Shown here piece by piece: positions 7,729 to 17,252 of a stretch of DNA of 17,285 bases. The notes under the pieces were generated by a model. That model had not been told where the DNA came from and ran no database searches. It saw nothing but the letters and a program-made list of their open reading frames with translations. The translations under genes and the position numbers were made by a program. Source of the stretch: Byssochlamys sp. IMV 00236 (taxonomy: Eukaryota; Ascomycota; Eurotiomycetes; Eurotiales; Thermoascaceae); NCBI GenBank assembly GCA_001931875.2, contig MSJH02000051.1:1-17285 (forward strand). Reading direction: 5' to 3'. Position 1 is the stretch's first letter. Every line of letters starts with the position of its first letter.

Positions 7729-8694
7729 CTATTTTCTTTGACAGCCAGTTCTTGCAACAAGCTCTTTAGGACAAGTGACTTGCTTATAGGTCAAGGTTGG
7801 ATTGTTTGCATTTTGGAACCAACCATATCTAAACCTGCAACCAGGCTGAAGTACAGAAGGTAATTGTGAGCACTGAGAAACATCGGTAGTACCGCCATAT
7901 CTTCTTCCCCAGCCATCAGGTGGAGCATTCCACTGAGATGTACATGCATTGAATTCGCCAACGCCTCCACCGGGCATCTGTAAATCGAAATGAGCGCTTT
8001 CACTCATGGGATAGGAGCCAGTGTTGGTCACTTGAACAATCATCTTTTTACCAGCAATCGGAGTGTTTGTAAAAGTAAGCTCAAAGCAGGCACAGCATAG
8101 ATCAGATTCTTTTTTACCACGGATGACGGTTGCAGAGAAACCATAGGCAAGCTTATCATTAATAACCCAAGGCTGATTGTTGTTGCACATGTAGCTGGTA
8201 CCGCCGTTACAAGCGCTTAAAACGTTATTGCCCATAAGAGTCACGCCGTTTTTGGCACAAGAGTTTACAGGAGCAGTGACAGAACCTCTTCCAGGCCAAC
8301 TGCAGGAAGCCTTACAGCAATCCCAATATTGGGTTGAAGCTGCGTTCGTACCAGAAATTCCTCCAGGAATGACAGAATAGCCGCTGCTTTTATTTGAGCC
8401 TGTAGTATGCTTAGGTTTTTGACTGGCGGCTGTGGTATGCTTGGGCTTTGTAGTGGCTCTTGTAGGCTTCTTTCCATTGTTATTGCTGTTACTTGAACCA
8501 GAACCAGGAAGGCACTGAGAATACCATGGATTACCAGGCGAGCTGACACAATGAGATCCGGCTTCACAGCATGTAGGACCTTTCCAGTCCTTACCGCCAC
8601 ATTGACCATACATTTTGCTACACTCAGCAGCGACTAATTCAGTGCTTACAGCAAGAGCTAAAATGGCAGAGGAGGCAATAGCGAATAGCTTCAT
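7729..8694 (-). CDS. Secreted CBM1-GH45 endoglucanase
   Basis: Endo-beta-1,4-glucanase (EC 3.2.1.4) of glycoside hydrolase family 45, cutting cellulose outside the cell by inversion. The start is the ATG at 8694, since six further upstream codons begin with TTG; the product is 321 residues. It has a signal peptide at 1-23. A CBM1 cellulose-binding domain at about 25-61 shows YGQCGG, its cysteine pattern and aromatic residues Trp37, Trp57 and Tyr58. A Ser/Thr/Lys/Asn linker at about 63-105 has a doubled KPKHTT unit. The GH45 domain spans about 108-319. Catalytic Asp125 sits in the signature TQYWDCC and Asp237 in HFDLQMPGGGVG, so both key acids are present. No intron. A TATAAAT lies 55-61 nt upstream. 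It is the only gene present once in the window. N-terminal CBM1 before GH45 is typical of Mucorales enzymes. Confidence 0.96.
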   Translation of the reverse strand: MKLFAIASSAILALAVSTELVAAECSKMYGQCGGKDWKGPTCCEAGSHCVSSPGNPWYSQCLPGSGSSNSNNNGKKPTRATTKPKHTTAASQKPKHTTGSNKSSGYSVIPGGISGTNAASTQYWDCCKASCSWPGRGSVTAPVNSCAKNGVTLMGNNVLSACNGGTSYMCNNNQPWVINDKLAYGFSATVIRGKKESDLCCACFELTFTNTPIAGKKMIVQVTNTGSYPMSESAHFDLQMPGGGVGEFNACTSQWNAPPDGWGRRYGGTTDVSQCSQLPSVLQPGCRFRYGWFQNANNPTLTYKQVTCPKELVARTGCQRK

Positions 8695-8748
8695 TGCAAA
8701 AAAAAGAAACAAGTGGTTGATCCCATATTTAAAAGAAGTAGATCAACT

Positions 8749-8755
8749 ATTTATA
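8749..8755 (-). promoter_or_regulatory. TATA box of the cellulase gene
   Basis: TATAAAT on the minus strand, 54 nt between its end and the ATG at 8694; the spacing is similar to the two small secreted-protein genes. Confidence 0.6.
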
Positions 8756-9221
8756 CACTTGGAGTCTATATTATTTCATAATCAGATCAAAGTAAATTTT
8801 ATGCGATATTACCTCGGGATAGACACTCATAGTCAAAAGGTATGGCAATAATAAATGGTGATGTGTAGTACATTAGAGTATTACTACTTAAGAAGTTGTA
8901 AACGCTTTTAGTACAGGCTAGAAGTAATGTATAATGTTATCGTTAGCAATAACTTTGTATCTCAGTAATAACTTCTTTCAAAATCAAGCTATCAACTACC
9001 TCAACATCGAATATATATAATACTGCGTAATAGGTTTAACCAAAGATTAGCGGATTGTACAACTGACAATTGATATTAGTAAATTATGTGCTACTTGTTT
9101 TAATTTTTATTAATTTTGAGCATGTAACAGACCAACGTTTGAGCAAACCATATACTTGTTTGTAATGATAAACATATATTCAAGGAAGAAGACTATGTTT
9201 CAAGTGTCAACATTTAAGTAC
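8756..9221. other. Upstream region of the cellulase gene, no other gene
   Basis: AT-rich sequence presumably holding the cellulase promoter. I could not pick out a specific activator or repressor site with confidence. Confidence 0.5.
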
Positions 9222-9223
9222 TA

Positions 9224-9410
9224 CAGTAGACTCTCGATTACAGAACACCTACAGGAAGCACGAATGGCATTCCGTAATAAAGCTTACATATCGACAATCC
9301 AGGTGAATGTCACAGGAAGTTTAAAGCGGTGGCTATAAAGTCCTTCGAAAATGGCATTCCAATATCGCGAATATTCCGAATTGCTGTATTTCGTAATCGA
9401 GAGTACACTG
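9224..9410. mobile_element. 187-bp MITE-like element with TA target duplication
   Basis: Terminal inverted repeats: the left end CAGTAGACTCTCGATTAC (9224-9241) and the inverted right end CAGTGTACTCTCGATTAC (9410 back to 9393) match at 16 of 18 positions. TA stands on both sides (9222-9223 and 9411-9412), the target duplication of Tc1/mariner-superfamily elements. The ends starting CAGT and containing CTCGATTA are like those of the pogo/Tigger group (from memory of that group). Inside, AATGGCATTCC occurs twice in direct orientation (9263-9273 and 9350-9360) and ACAGGAAG also twice. No transposase is encoded, so movement would need one supplied in trans. It lies in the unique loop, upstream of the cellulase gene. 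Confidence 0.8.
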
Positions 9411-9412
9411 TA

Positions 9413-10166
9413 TATGGTTTTTAAATGCTAGAAATGATATATGGAATGATTTGACTCTTACACGTCTTCTTTTTCTTTTGAAACGAGTTCCTAGCCATGG
9501 AATAAATATAGTTACCTTAGACAGCGCTTGAAAGAGTAATTACCCTAGGGAATATCTGCATTTGACTTCAGATCAACTTCTAAATCTTGCAGACAACAAC
9601 AAAACTAAGCAGGTCCACTACCGCATCTTTCAGAAACGGTACTTTATCATCAGAATGGATGATATTAACTACTATAAACTTTCAAAAATAGACATGAAAA
9701 AGTGTTATATTTGCAAATGATCTTGGATATATTTGTTCAGCTTTCGATGTCAAAGAAAAGAAAAAGTCGATAAACCGGATCAAGGTCTTAAGATGCTTCA
9801 ATTGAACCATATTCAGCAAAGATATTTAGGAAAAGGCGTCTAGCATAAAAGTCCCACTATGGTTCAATAATAGCAGTAATAAAAGCGCCAGTTTCACTCC
9901 AAAAACCAAATTTACTAAAAATGAGCACAAGGCAATGATAAGGTCACTCAACGAAATATATTGTAATCTGTAGTATATACGATCATGTTCTCATAAATAT
10001 CCTTAAAGGGCTTGGCACATATTATACCTCCTAAGCTTGATGATTGCTTCAATAGAGAATCAATTCAATAAAATGAGCATTATACGTTTTACACATTGTC
10101 ATTTTATAAAGAGAAAAAAAGCAGAGGATGACGAAGTTTATTTCAGCATATGCAAAAAAATAAATG
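9413..10166. other. Last part of the loop, no gene identified
   Basis: About 750 AT-rich bases. Short open frames exist, including one with AEDDEVYFSICKKI near 10110-10160, but none has a start, length or motif to support it. The stretch ends at the palindrome junction. Confidence 0.5.
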
Positions 10167-10325
10167 AAGGGTCTATTCGAGCACGCAGATGTCAGCAGAA
10201 TATTCTGGGCTTATTATAGATCATCCAGTTTAGTCTAGAATAAATCACTTGGCATTCAAGGATATACCCTTGCTGTTCCCTCTTTTGTTATCCTTAAAGA
10301 TGGCACAGTCATTTACCTTGATTAA
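10167..10325 (+). pseudogene. Thioredoxin-fold-like fragment cut at the palindrome junction (right)
   Basis: Mirror of the left fragment from 7119 inward. Here the frame is cut at 10167: just upstream the loop sequence reads TAA, ATG in this frame, and the preceding bases are unrelated to the left flank. The C-terminal piece 10239-10325 is intact. Confidence 0.3.
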
Positions 10326-10662
10326 CTACTCCAGGCAAGTAAGATCGCATAATATTTATAGTCTGCCTTTCATAGAGTGACATCGTCCTTAGCGCACTTA
10401 CTATTCTTCGTGAGCTGTTACAAATGTTTATGTTTGTTGTATACTTTGGCTCTCTTTAAGGTTATGGTATCCATGTAATACACTCCCATGCGGATGAGTT
10501 ACGCTATGCTTCATGATTATATGCATGGCCAAGATGAAAGCCCTTGATTGATCGCTCTAAGCAAGTTTCAGATAAATACGCCGATGCTTTTTCGAATATA
10601 AATAAGGATTGTGATCTATTCTCATCAGCTTTCTTTATTCCATCATACACAAGTTGAAAAAC

Positions 10663-10929
10663 ATGAAGGTTATCTCTGCTGTTCTCTTTGCTCTTGGCTC
10701 TCTTATGGTCAAATCCACTGTTGAAGGCTATCGCTTAATGGACTACTACTCATCTCGTAACTGCCACTCTGACTTAACGGTTGGTGAGCCTCCAATCTGC
10801 TTGCGCATGTGTGGCCCCGAAGATATCAAATGTCACAAAGGCTGGGAGCGAAAACAATTTGGCCACTGCTGGACTTGTTGTTTAAAGGAGGATGACAACG
10901 ATGACGACGATTATGTTTTATTGAAGTGA
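10663..10929 (+). CDS. Secreted seven-cysteine acidic-tailed peptide (right copy)
   Basis: Identical mirror of the left-arm gene. The ATG is at 10663 and the TATA box at 10597-10604. The frame that begins with ATG one base after its stop (10931-11170) lies in the presumed 3' UTR and is AT-rich; I do not call it. Confidence 0.75.
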   Translation: MKVISAVLFALGSLMVKSTVEGYRLMDYYSSRNCHSDLTVGEPPICLRMCGPEDIKCHKGWERKQFGHCWTCCLKEDDNDDDDYVLLK

Positions 10930-11231
10930 AATGTACATATTACTCTTTAGCATTAAAGTACAATTCTTTCTTTCCGAAACGATGCGTGGTTGTCTTTTTA
11001 TATTTTATAGTCTGGCAGTAGTAAATGTCATAAGCCAAGAAAATGTCAAAAAGTATATGTACCAAGCTTTTACTTGGTTTTCTTTTCTGCACTTGAAGCA
11101 TATGCTACAGTATGAGTTGATAGAAACTCTTCAGTTTTTGCTAATGTATAGAGTGTTACATAAACTTTAATGGAAGCAAAACGTTTGAATTATAAGTATT
11201 TATTTATCGAGCAAAGAATAATTCAGATAGA

Positions 11232-11678
11232 TTAGCAGCCACATGCGTTTACATCAACAGTAATCTTAAAGGGGCCTTGGATAGACCATCCACCACGAGT
11301 ATCTCTGTTATCACCAGCACATCTTTGAACTATTTCGTTACAGGCAAAGTTGATGTCGCTCCCATGAACAGTCTCGTATGTCCTTCCAAAATCATTTGCC
11401 ACTTTAACACTGACTACAGCTCTTCTTCCGCTTCCAGTGCTAAAAGGACCATAGGTTCTTTGTGCGGCGTAGTTCCTGCCGACCAACTGGTTTGAAAGAT
11501 CGACAGTAGCTTGACTACAGGAACTCAATACGTCACGAATATAGCCCCAGTGACCACTGGAGAAGCAATCGTGAGGCGATCGTTTAGCTAAAGGCGCGCT
11601 ACTTGTTTTTGTAGGTTGAGCTTGTACCAAAAGAGGAGTTAATACCAAAAGACTGAAGATGTAATTCGCAGAAACCAT
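11232..11678 (-). CDS. Secreted six-cysteine protein with Kex2-type site (right copy)
   Basis: Identical mirror of the left-arm gene. The ATG is at 11678, the stop at 11232 and the polyadenylation signal at 11199-11204. The frame on the other strand at 11277-11495 is a shadow. Confidence 0.8.
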   Translation of the reverse strand: MVSANYIFSLLVLTPLLVQAQPTKTSSAPLAKRSPHDCFSSGHWGYIRDVLSSCSQATVDLSNQLVGRNYAAQRTYGPFSTGSGRRAVVSVKVANDFGRTYETVHGSDINFACNEIVQRCAGDNRDTRGGWSIQGPFKITVDVNACGC

Positions 11679-11841
11679 CGCAGATATAATTCGTGATTTT
11701 CTTGAGAAAAAGATTTGAATTGGACATTATATGCACACGTATTTATACAATCTTCGTCTTGACATGATCGCCTATCATAAACTGAGGTATGATATGTAAC
11801 GGTACACTGGATCGCACGTCTTCATCTGAAATGTCACACAG

Positions 11842-13142
11842 GTGCAAGCCATTACTGCGCTGATGTCTGATTTGGTAAAACACATATGGCAGCTTACAGG
11901 ATCAATTCCAGAGTCTTATCTTTCCTTGGTTGAGTTGTTTTGTTTGATAAAAACAATGTTTCTATATCAAGCACCATTTGTTGTAAAAAGCATTATGTAT
12001 ACTCTAGGAGCGTATGAAAGAGCACAAAATATGCAGAAGCTTTAGGTAGTACAGAACTGACTGGTTAACATATTGCTGATAGAATTGAAGCAAAAGAATG
12101 CGAGTACAAGACCATGAAGTCCTTTTATATAAATATAGATGTACTGTGAATAAGTTAAAGTATATATGGTCTAGAAGTATACTCCCATTATGTCTATAGT
12201 ACGGTAGAATAGTGCCTATCTTTACCTTTTTGGGATTGCAAAGCATAATAACTCGCTGGCATTAATCTGTACATCATCAATGAGGTGTATTTCTGTTTAT
12301 AAACTCCTGTACTTGCGCAGTTTGTTCATTGCTCAATGATATAGTTCAACTGCGCTTTGTGTACATTGTTATGCTTTAAGCAGTAAAGGTCGGTTTGTAC
12401 CGAAAACTATGGTCACTTGCTTTTGGCTACGAGCTTTTTATGATACGAGCTATTTTTCTGGGAAACAGGGTTTGATTTTGTTTGTTGTCATCAACTAAAT
12501 ACACCTTTCGTTATGGATCTACAGTCGGGTCAAGGAAGGTGGTCTAACATTGTGCAAGGTATCAAATGAGTATTACACGCAAGAGAATTGATAGACGTAC
12601 CAAATAAGTATGGTCAATGTTACATGCGTTAGAAAACACAGAACGACCAACTTTTCTACAAAGATGGGCAGAGTCGTTCGCTGATAAGCGTGTTTATCTT
12701 CAGCGTGTGGATTATGTCATTATTAGAAAACACACAAGTCTTCAATTTATTGATGGTTATATTGTTAACCATATATTTTATCGAATCAGCACAGCAACAA
12801 ACTTATTACTATACACGATGATAAGCCAAAACGCTGATAGTTGTTTAATGCGGTTTATACTGACCAATGCAAGATTAGGTTTCTCCAATTTGATGTTCAA
12901 AGAAACTTCGAATGTAGAAATGAGTGTTACAGTACGACAAGGAACCCGATGTTATTTTAAAAAGCATGAAAAGGAACTATATTATTCATGTTCTCAACAA
13001 ACAGTATAAGAAAGCCAATTTGGAAGAGAATTTTTCTACTCTAGAAAAATTGATGGATAAACTTTTGCATATACCTGAGGGCTTTACTGTATCTGAACAA
13101 CGTCTTTCTGTTTATGAACAGCAAATACAATTCATCATTTAA
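11842..13142 (+). pseudogene. Decayed multi-exon gene with a frameshift (right copy)
   Basis: Mirror copy. Blocks in transcript order: 11842-12045 (67 codons ending in TAG); 12122-12265 (one internal stop, contains VPIFTFLGLQSIITRW); exon 12444-12558; intron 12559-12608; exon from 12609, open to the stop at 13009; then the shifted frame to 13142. The shift lies near 12920, where the second frame has a TGA just before its protein-like part. The same lesion in both arms shows it was present before the palindrome formed, or is an error in the shared template. Confidence 0.45.
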
Positions 13143-13445
13143 AAAGACTCATTTACAAGCTATAGACACATGAGTATCGAGACAAGAGTCCAAGAGTGCC
13201 TTGACTGGGCTCGCATATGGGATGCTCACTTCTAAACAAGCTGTGTCGTTCTAATGAATGCGCCTTTCATATTAACATTAGATATCACTATGACTATGGG
13301 CCGAAGAAAGAATAGGAATACTCTCTTTAGGATTGGCATAAAGATATGGTAGGATGCAAAAGTACGCTGATATCTACGAACCTCAATTGACGCGTTTACT
13401 GCCATAACTGCAATATAAGCATAGTGATAAATTTACTACTGCTCC
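13143..13445. other. Mirror intergenic stretch
   Basis: Right-arm counterpart of 3841-4143; no feature seen. Confidence 0.5.
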
Positions 13446-13906
13446 TTATTCCTTTTTTAAGTAAGAATAAATGCCACAGGACAACCATTTATATGCCTTT
13501 TCATATGGAGTAAAATGAATGTAAGAGCGTCTCCAATATATGCTACGCTCAATTACAAATACCAATCTCTGTATGCAAAAGTTCAAAAATATGTGACAGT
13601 GAGGTTTCAATCTTTTGTTGCAGCAATGACTCGGAACAAGCAAGTTGGGAGGTTTGGTCTCTTCTGGAGTGAAGAATTATAGAAAATTGTGTTTATCATT
13701 GAAAAGGGGGTTTCCGTATTAATACGAATATACCTCAACTGGTCAACATACAGTAGGAGAGTGTACTCATCAAGCTCAGCTCGCCCCCATTGTAGAATGC
13801 TCGGACAGCAACTCCCAATAGTGCCAGTTATCCAAGTCTATATTGTAGAACACCTGCTCTTCTCAATCCCAATCGCCTGATAAAAATATCTTTAGTTTGT
13901 GAGTAA
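13446..13906 (-). pseudogene. Coding-like relic of unknown origin (right copy)
   Basis: Mirror of 3380-3840. The longer open stretch is 13446-13676 on the minus strand. The opposite-strand frame at 13689-13880 starts with GTG and appears to be its shadow. Confidence 0.25.
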
Positions 13907-14623
13907 TTCCTCTGGATGTTGCTCCGGCCCTAACACCAAGGTTTCTTTCCTTTACTAGATTTTGCTCTGTGTTGATACCATTCTTTTGGCTACAAATGCT
14001 TGGACAAAGTAAACATGCTGCACTGGACTGAGTCTTGGATGGCTATGAGAACTCTAGCTTAAACCCTTTTGTCCCTGACATCGGACAGACATGCAAAAGC
14101 CAATGTTATTCGCTGTTTACAAATATCTTAAATATCCAAAGGCTTTCACACACATTTTTCATTATATCGACTCGTCGATCACGTTTTCTTTTCTAACATC
14201 TCAACTTGATTAGTCTATTATATGCACAGTTCTTTATGAACTCGAATATATAATGACATGGTTTCCCATTTGATACCTACATTGTGGGTAGCAGCTTATT
14301 AAGTGCTATCCTCCATGCATCTAAACTAAAATTTATTTTGATTTTGCCTTTACTTGTCTATTTATTACCATGGCTAACTTTATTATTTTGATTGGATGAA
14401 GAAATGCTTTTTTAGCTATCATGCGCCCCATGTCGGCCCTTAAATTATTTTACAAATAAAGATATTTGTTTAACCCCAAAACTACCACAAAAACCAAGAA
14501 AATAAAGTAAACTCGGTGAAAGTAAGGTAGAACATGGATATTTTGTGTCAGTAATACTAAAGAGACTTTATTCTACTACTTTTTATTATTTACAATATGA
14601 AATGAGAATGTATATTATACAGA
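13907..14623. other. Mirror gene-free stretch
   Basis: Right-arm counterpart of 2663-3379. It holds only the polyadenylation signal of the SP-rich gene (14582-14587). Confidence 0.5.
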
Positions 14624-14970
14624 TTATTTTGGCTGAATAGAAATGGGAGTCATGTTGGAAGGATTGATGATGGGTATCACTCTTTTTGAGTTATTAATGG
14701 TAGGAGAAGTACGAGGAGAAGTTCGAGGAGAAGGTGTTAGTCGTTGATAGATACGATCTCGATCATCCAAAGTAGTGTACTCGAGTATAGGACAGAATTC
14801 ATCATCATCATAAAAGTTACGAGCCAGTTCATGTTGTACTTCTATTTGCCCTAGTCTCACTAAGGGGGAGGGAGAACACTTAGTATCCTTATATGTATAT
14901 ACTATCTATTTCTCTTACCTGCATCATAGTAATAGCTATTATTAAACGATGTATGATAAACAGGACTCAT
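14624..14970 (-). CDS. Small two-exon gene, 95-residue SP-rich protein (right copy)
   Basis: Mirror of the left-arm gene: exon 1 14919-14970, intron 14860-14918, exon 2 14624-14859. A single-exon reading from GTG at 14860 would lose the first 18 residues and take in the last intron base. Confidence 0.68.
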
Positions 14971-15175
14971 ATTAAAGTGTATAAAAATGAAAGAGAAAAA
15001 AAAATAAAGAAGGATCGAGCATTTATTTATTTGTACTCAAATTAAAGTTTAGTAGCATTACTTTAAATAGAATAGGATGCCACACAGACAAACACCAACC
15101 AATTTTTAATTCATCTCGCTCCAATCATTGTTTGCTTCTTATTCAGGTTCCGACGTACAACACATGAAAGGATAT

Positions 15176-15201
15176 CTCTCTCTCTCTCTCTCTCTCTCTC
15201 T
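15176..15201. repeat. (CT)13 microsatellite (mirror)
   Basis: Mirror of the (AG)13 tract in the left arm, with an identical repeat count. Confidence 0.95.
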
Positions 15202-15310
15202 AAAACTGCCTCTTTGACAACGATTGTTTACTCTTTATGACAACCTAACTACTCATGATTTTCGCTCCATCAAACAGGACCATTTAAAACAGCAAGATTT
15301 ACGATAACGA

Positions 15311-15610
15311 ATGCATGGTTATGAATCAAAACTTCCCCTCATTTGTCGTTCCATACTACCCATTGATCCAGTTTATGAATATCCATGCCATACCAAGAAC
15401 GTAGTCGCTGTATTCAATGGCGTCTTGACTGGCTGTCTAGAGATTGACCCCAGTGTCTCTCTAGTATGCTCACTCGGCCGCGTGCTATCTAATGCTCCCG
15501 TAGGCATCACAGGTTGTGCCTTTCACTATCGATCTGAAATCCTTTGTCGTTTTTACTTAACAAGCTTCCCTGTGAATCCTCGAATTTCTGCAAGATGTGC
15601 TGACCCTTGA
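15311..15610 (+). CDS. Doubtful 99-residue cysteine-containing frame (right copy)
   Basis: Mirror of the left-arm frame at 1676-1975. The possible upstream acceptor is CAAACAG ending near 15278, and the intervening in-frame TAA is at about 15305. No family recognised. Confidence 0.25.
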   Translation: MHGYESKLPLICRSILPIDPVYEYPCHTKNVVAVFNGVLTGCLEIDPSVSLVCSLGRVLSNAPVGITGCAFHYRSEILCRFYLTSFPVNPRISARCADP

Positions 15611-16381
15611 TCGATCATTTGTTTCATTCTTTCCGAGTTAAATCAGCTTCAAACACGACTGTCTTCCCCAAGGAAGCCACTTCCCCTGAGTAGGCGTTTC
15701 CTTCAGTCTTCACCAGACGGGAAGAAGCAATGATATTATTTTTTTTATCTTTAGTGTACACTACGCACACAAGAAATCCTACGAAAAGGCTAGGCATTTT
15801 CATTCTATTTATGAGTATTCCTTTTACGGATACTCATTATGCGAGGAGTTTTATTTCTGTCAAAGAAAGTCATTGCAGGCATCAGGGGAGAATGGATCGG
15901 AAATGTCATATGTTTCTGTTTATACATTTTTACTCAATCTTCTGAAAGCATAGGGAAGCGTAGATTGCTCTGATCAGAAACATTGGCTTACGGTTCAACT
16001 TTTAATCATCTCTGTCGCTTATTTATAATTTTAAAAAGTGCCCGAGTATAGCTTGATGAGCAACTTGATTAAGTCTTCTTCGCCTAATAATGTATTTTAA
16101 TTAATAAACAGCGTATAGTCCCTTATCAAAAGATCAAACAAGATCAAAATACTAGAAAAACTGGTCAAGATAAAAGACCGTGGGCAAGTTGAGATTTAAA
16201 AAACAGCCAATTGGCACCGAAAGGTAAAGTATAATCCAATGAGCAAGAAATACTCACTGGGAAGAAAGCAGTCCTATGATAATTAAAAACATCATAAACA
16301 GTTTTCCCTCTCTTTCTCTCTCTCTCTTTTTTTGTTACTGTTGCTTTATAGAAATCATTATAGACACACAGCATTAGAGAG

Positions 16382-17245
16382 ATGAATACACCAAGAAAGT
16401 TCCGTATTCGTTCACCTTGCTCTACTGCCAACATTGGGCCTGGGTTCGATGTCTTGGGTATCTCTCTTTCCCTTTATTTGACCATGGATGTTGAGATATT
16501 GAAGGAAGCTGACAAAGATTTTGAAATGACCTATAGTGGAGAAGGATCTAAGGATGTTCCACTTACTCCAGAGCAAAACTTGATCACCAAAACCGCTCTC
16601 TACGTCCTCTCTGCAAATGGTATTTCTCAGTTACCTAAACCTCTCAAGATCCACGTCGACAATCCTATTCCTCTCGGTCGTGGATTGGGTTCATCCGGTG
16701 CAGCTGTTGTCGGCGGTGTCTTGCTTGGTAATGCCTTGGGCCAATTGGGATTATCAAGAGATCGATTACTGGATTACTGTTTGATGATCGAGCGTCATCC
16801 AGATAATGTGGCTGCTGCCTTGATGGGTGGATTTGTCGCTTCTTATCTGAGAGAGTTGGATCCTAGCGCTATGCAAGGTGTACCTGCCTCCGAGTCACTA
16901 CTCGACATTGCCCTTTCACAACAGGTACCTCAGCCTCCTGTGGGTATTGGACATTATGTCAGACTGAACTGGGCCAAAGAAATCAAGTGTATTGCTATTG
17001 TGCCCCAGTTCGAGGTAGCTACAGCTAAAGCAAGAGCCGTACTTCCTTCGCACTATGAGAGAAAAGATGTGGTAAGGTCAAAGAATGTTGAATGAACTCA
17101 AGAAGAATTGAATGAAAGTATGTAGGTTTTCAATTTCCAACGATTGGCTGTGTTGACTACTGCCTTGGGACAATCACCACCCGATGCTGATTTGATTTAT
17201 AATGCAATGCAAGATAAAATTCATCAACCCTACCGAAAGACTCTT
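16382..17245 (+). CDS. THR1: Homoserine kinase, 5' part (right copy)
   Basis: Mirror copy of the left-arm gene. Exon 1 is 16382-17071, the intron 17072-17125 and exon 2 17126-17245; intron 2 opens at 17246 with GTAAGTT and runs straight into poly-A. Reading past the first donor meets a stop at 17093-17095, so an unspliced call would give a false 237-residue protein ending in SKNVE. Two head-to-head copies of a housekeeping enzyme truncated at the same base are best read as one gene seen twice. Confidence 0.93.
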
Positions 17246-17249
17246 GTAA

Positions 17250-17252
<3 letters not shown>

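Larger units (their letters stand above)
14971..16381. other. Mirror stretch before homoserine kinase
   Basis: Right-arm counterpart of 905-2315. It contains the (CT)13 tract, the doubtful 99-residue frame and the CT-rich block at 16305-16337 before the kinase ATG. Confidence 0.5.

Noticed and set aside
8265..8609. Other frames inside the cellulase gene (also 7791-8003, 8615-8851)
   Set aside because: Shadows of the cellulase coding sequence or of its promoter.
9156..9338. 60-residue frame overlapping the MITE
   Set aside because: It spans the left end of the transposable element and is explained by it.
7120..10166. tRNA, rRNA, CRISPR or other structured RNA in the loop
   Set aside because: No cloverleaf, regular spaced repeats or conserved RNA motif was seen on either strand.
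10037..10219. 60-residue frame across 10166/10167
   Set aside because: It crosses the suspected artificial junction, begins with a non-ATG codon in the longest form, and has no motif. It is probably a chimeric chance frame.
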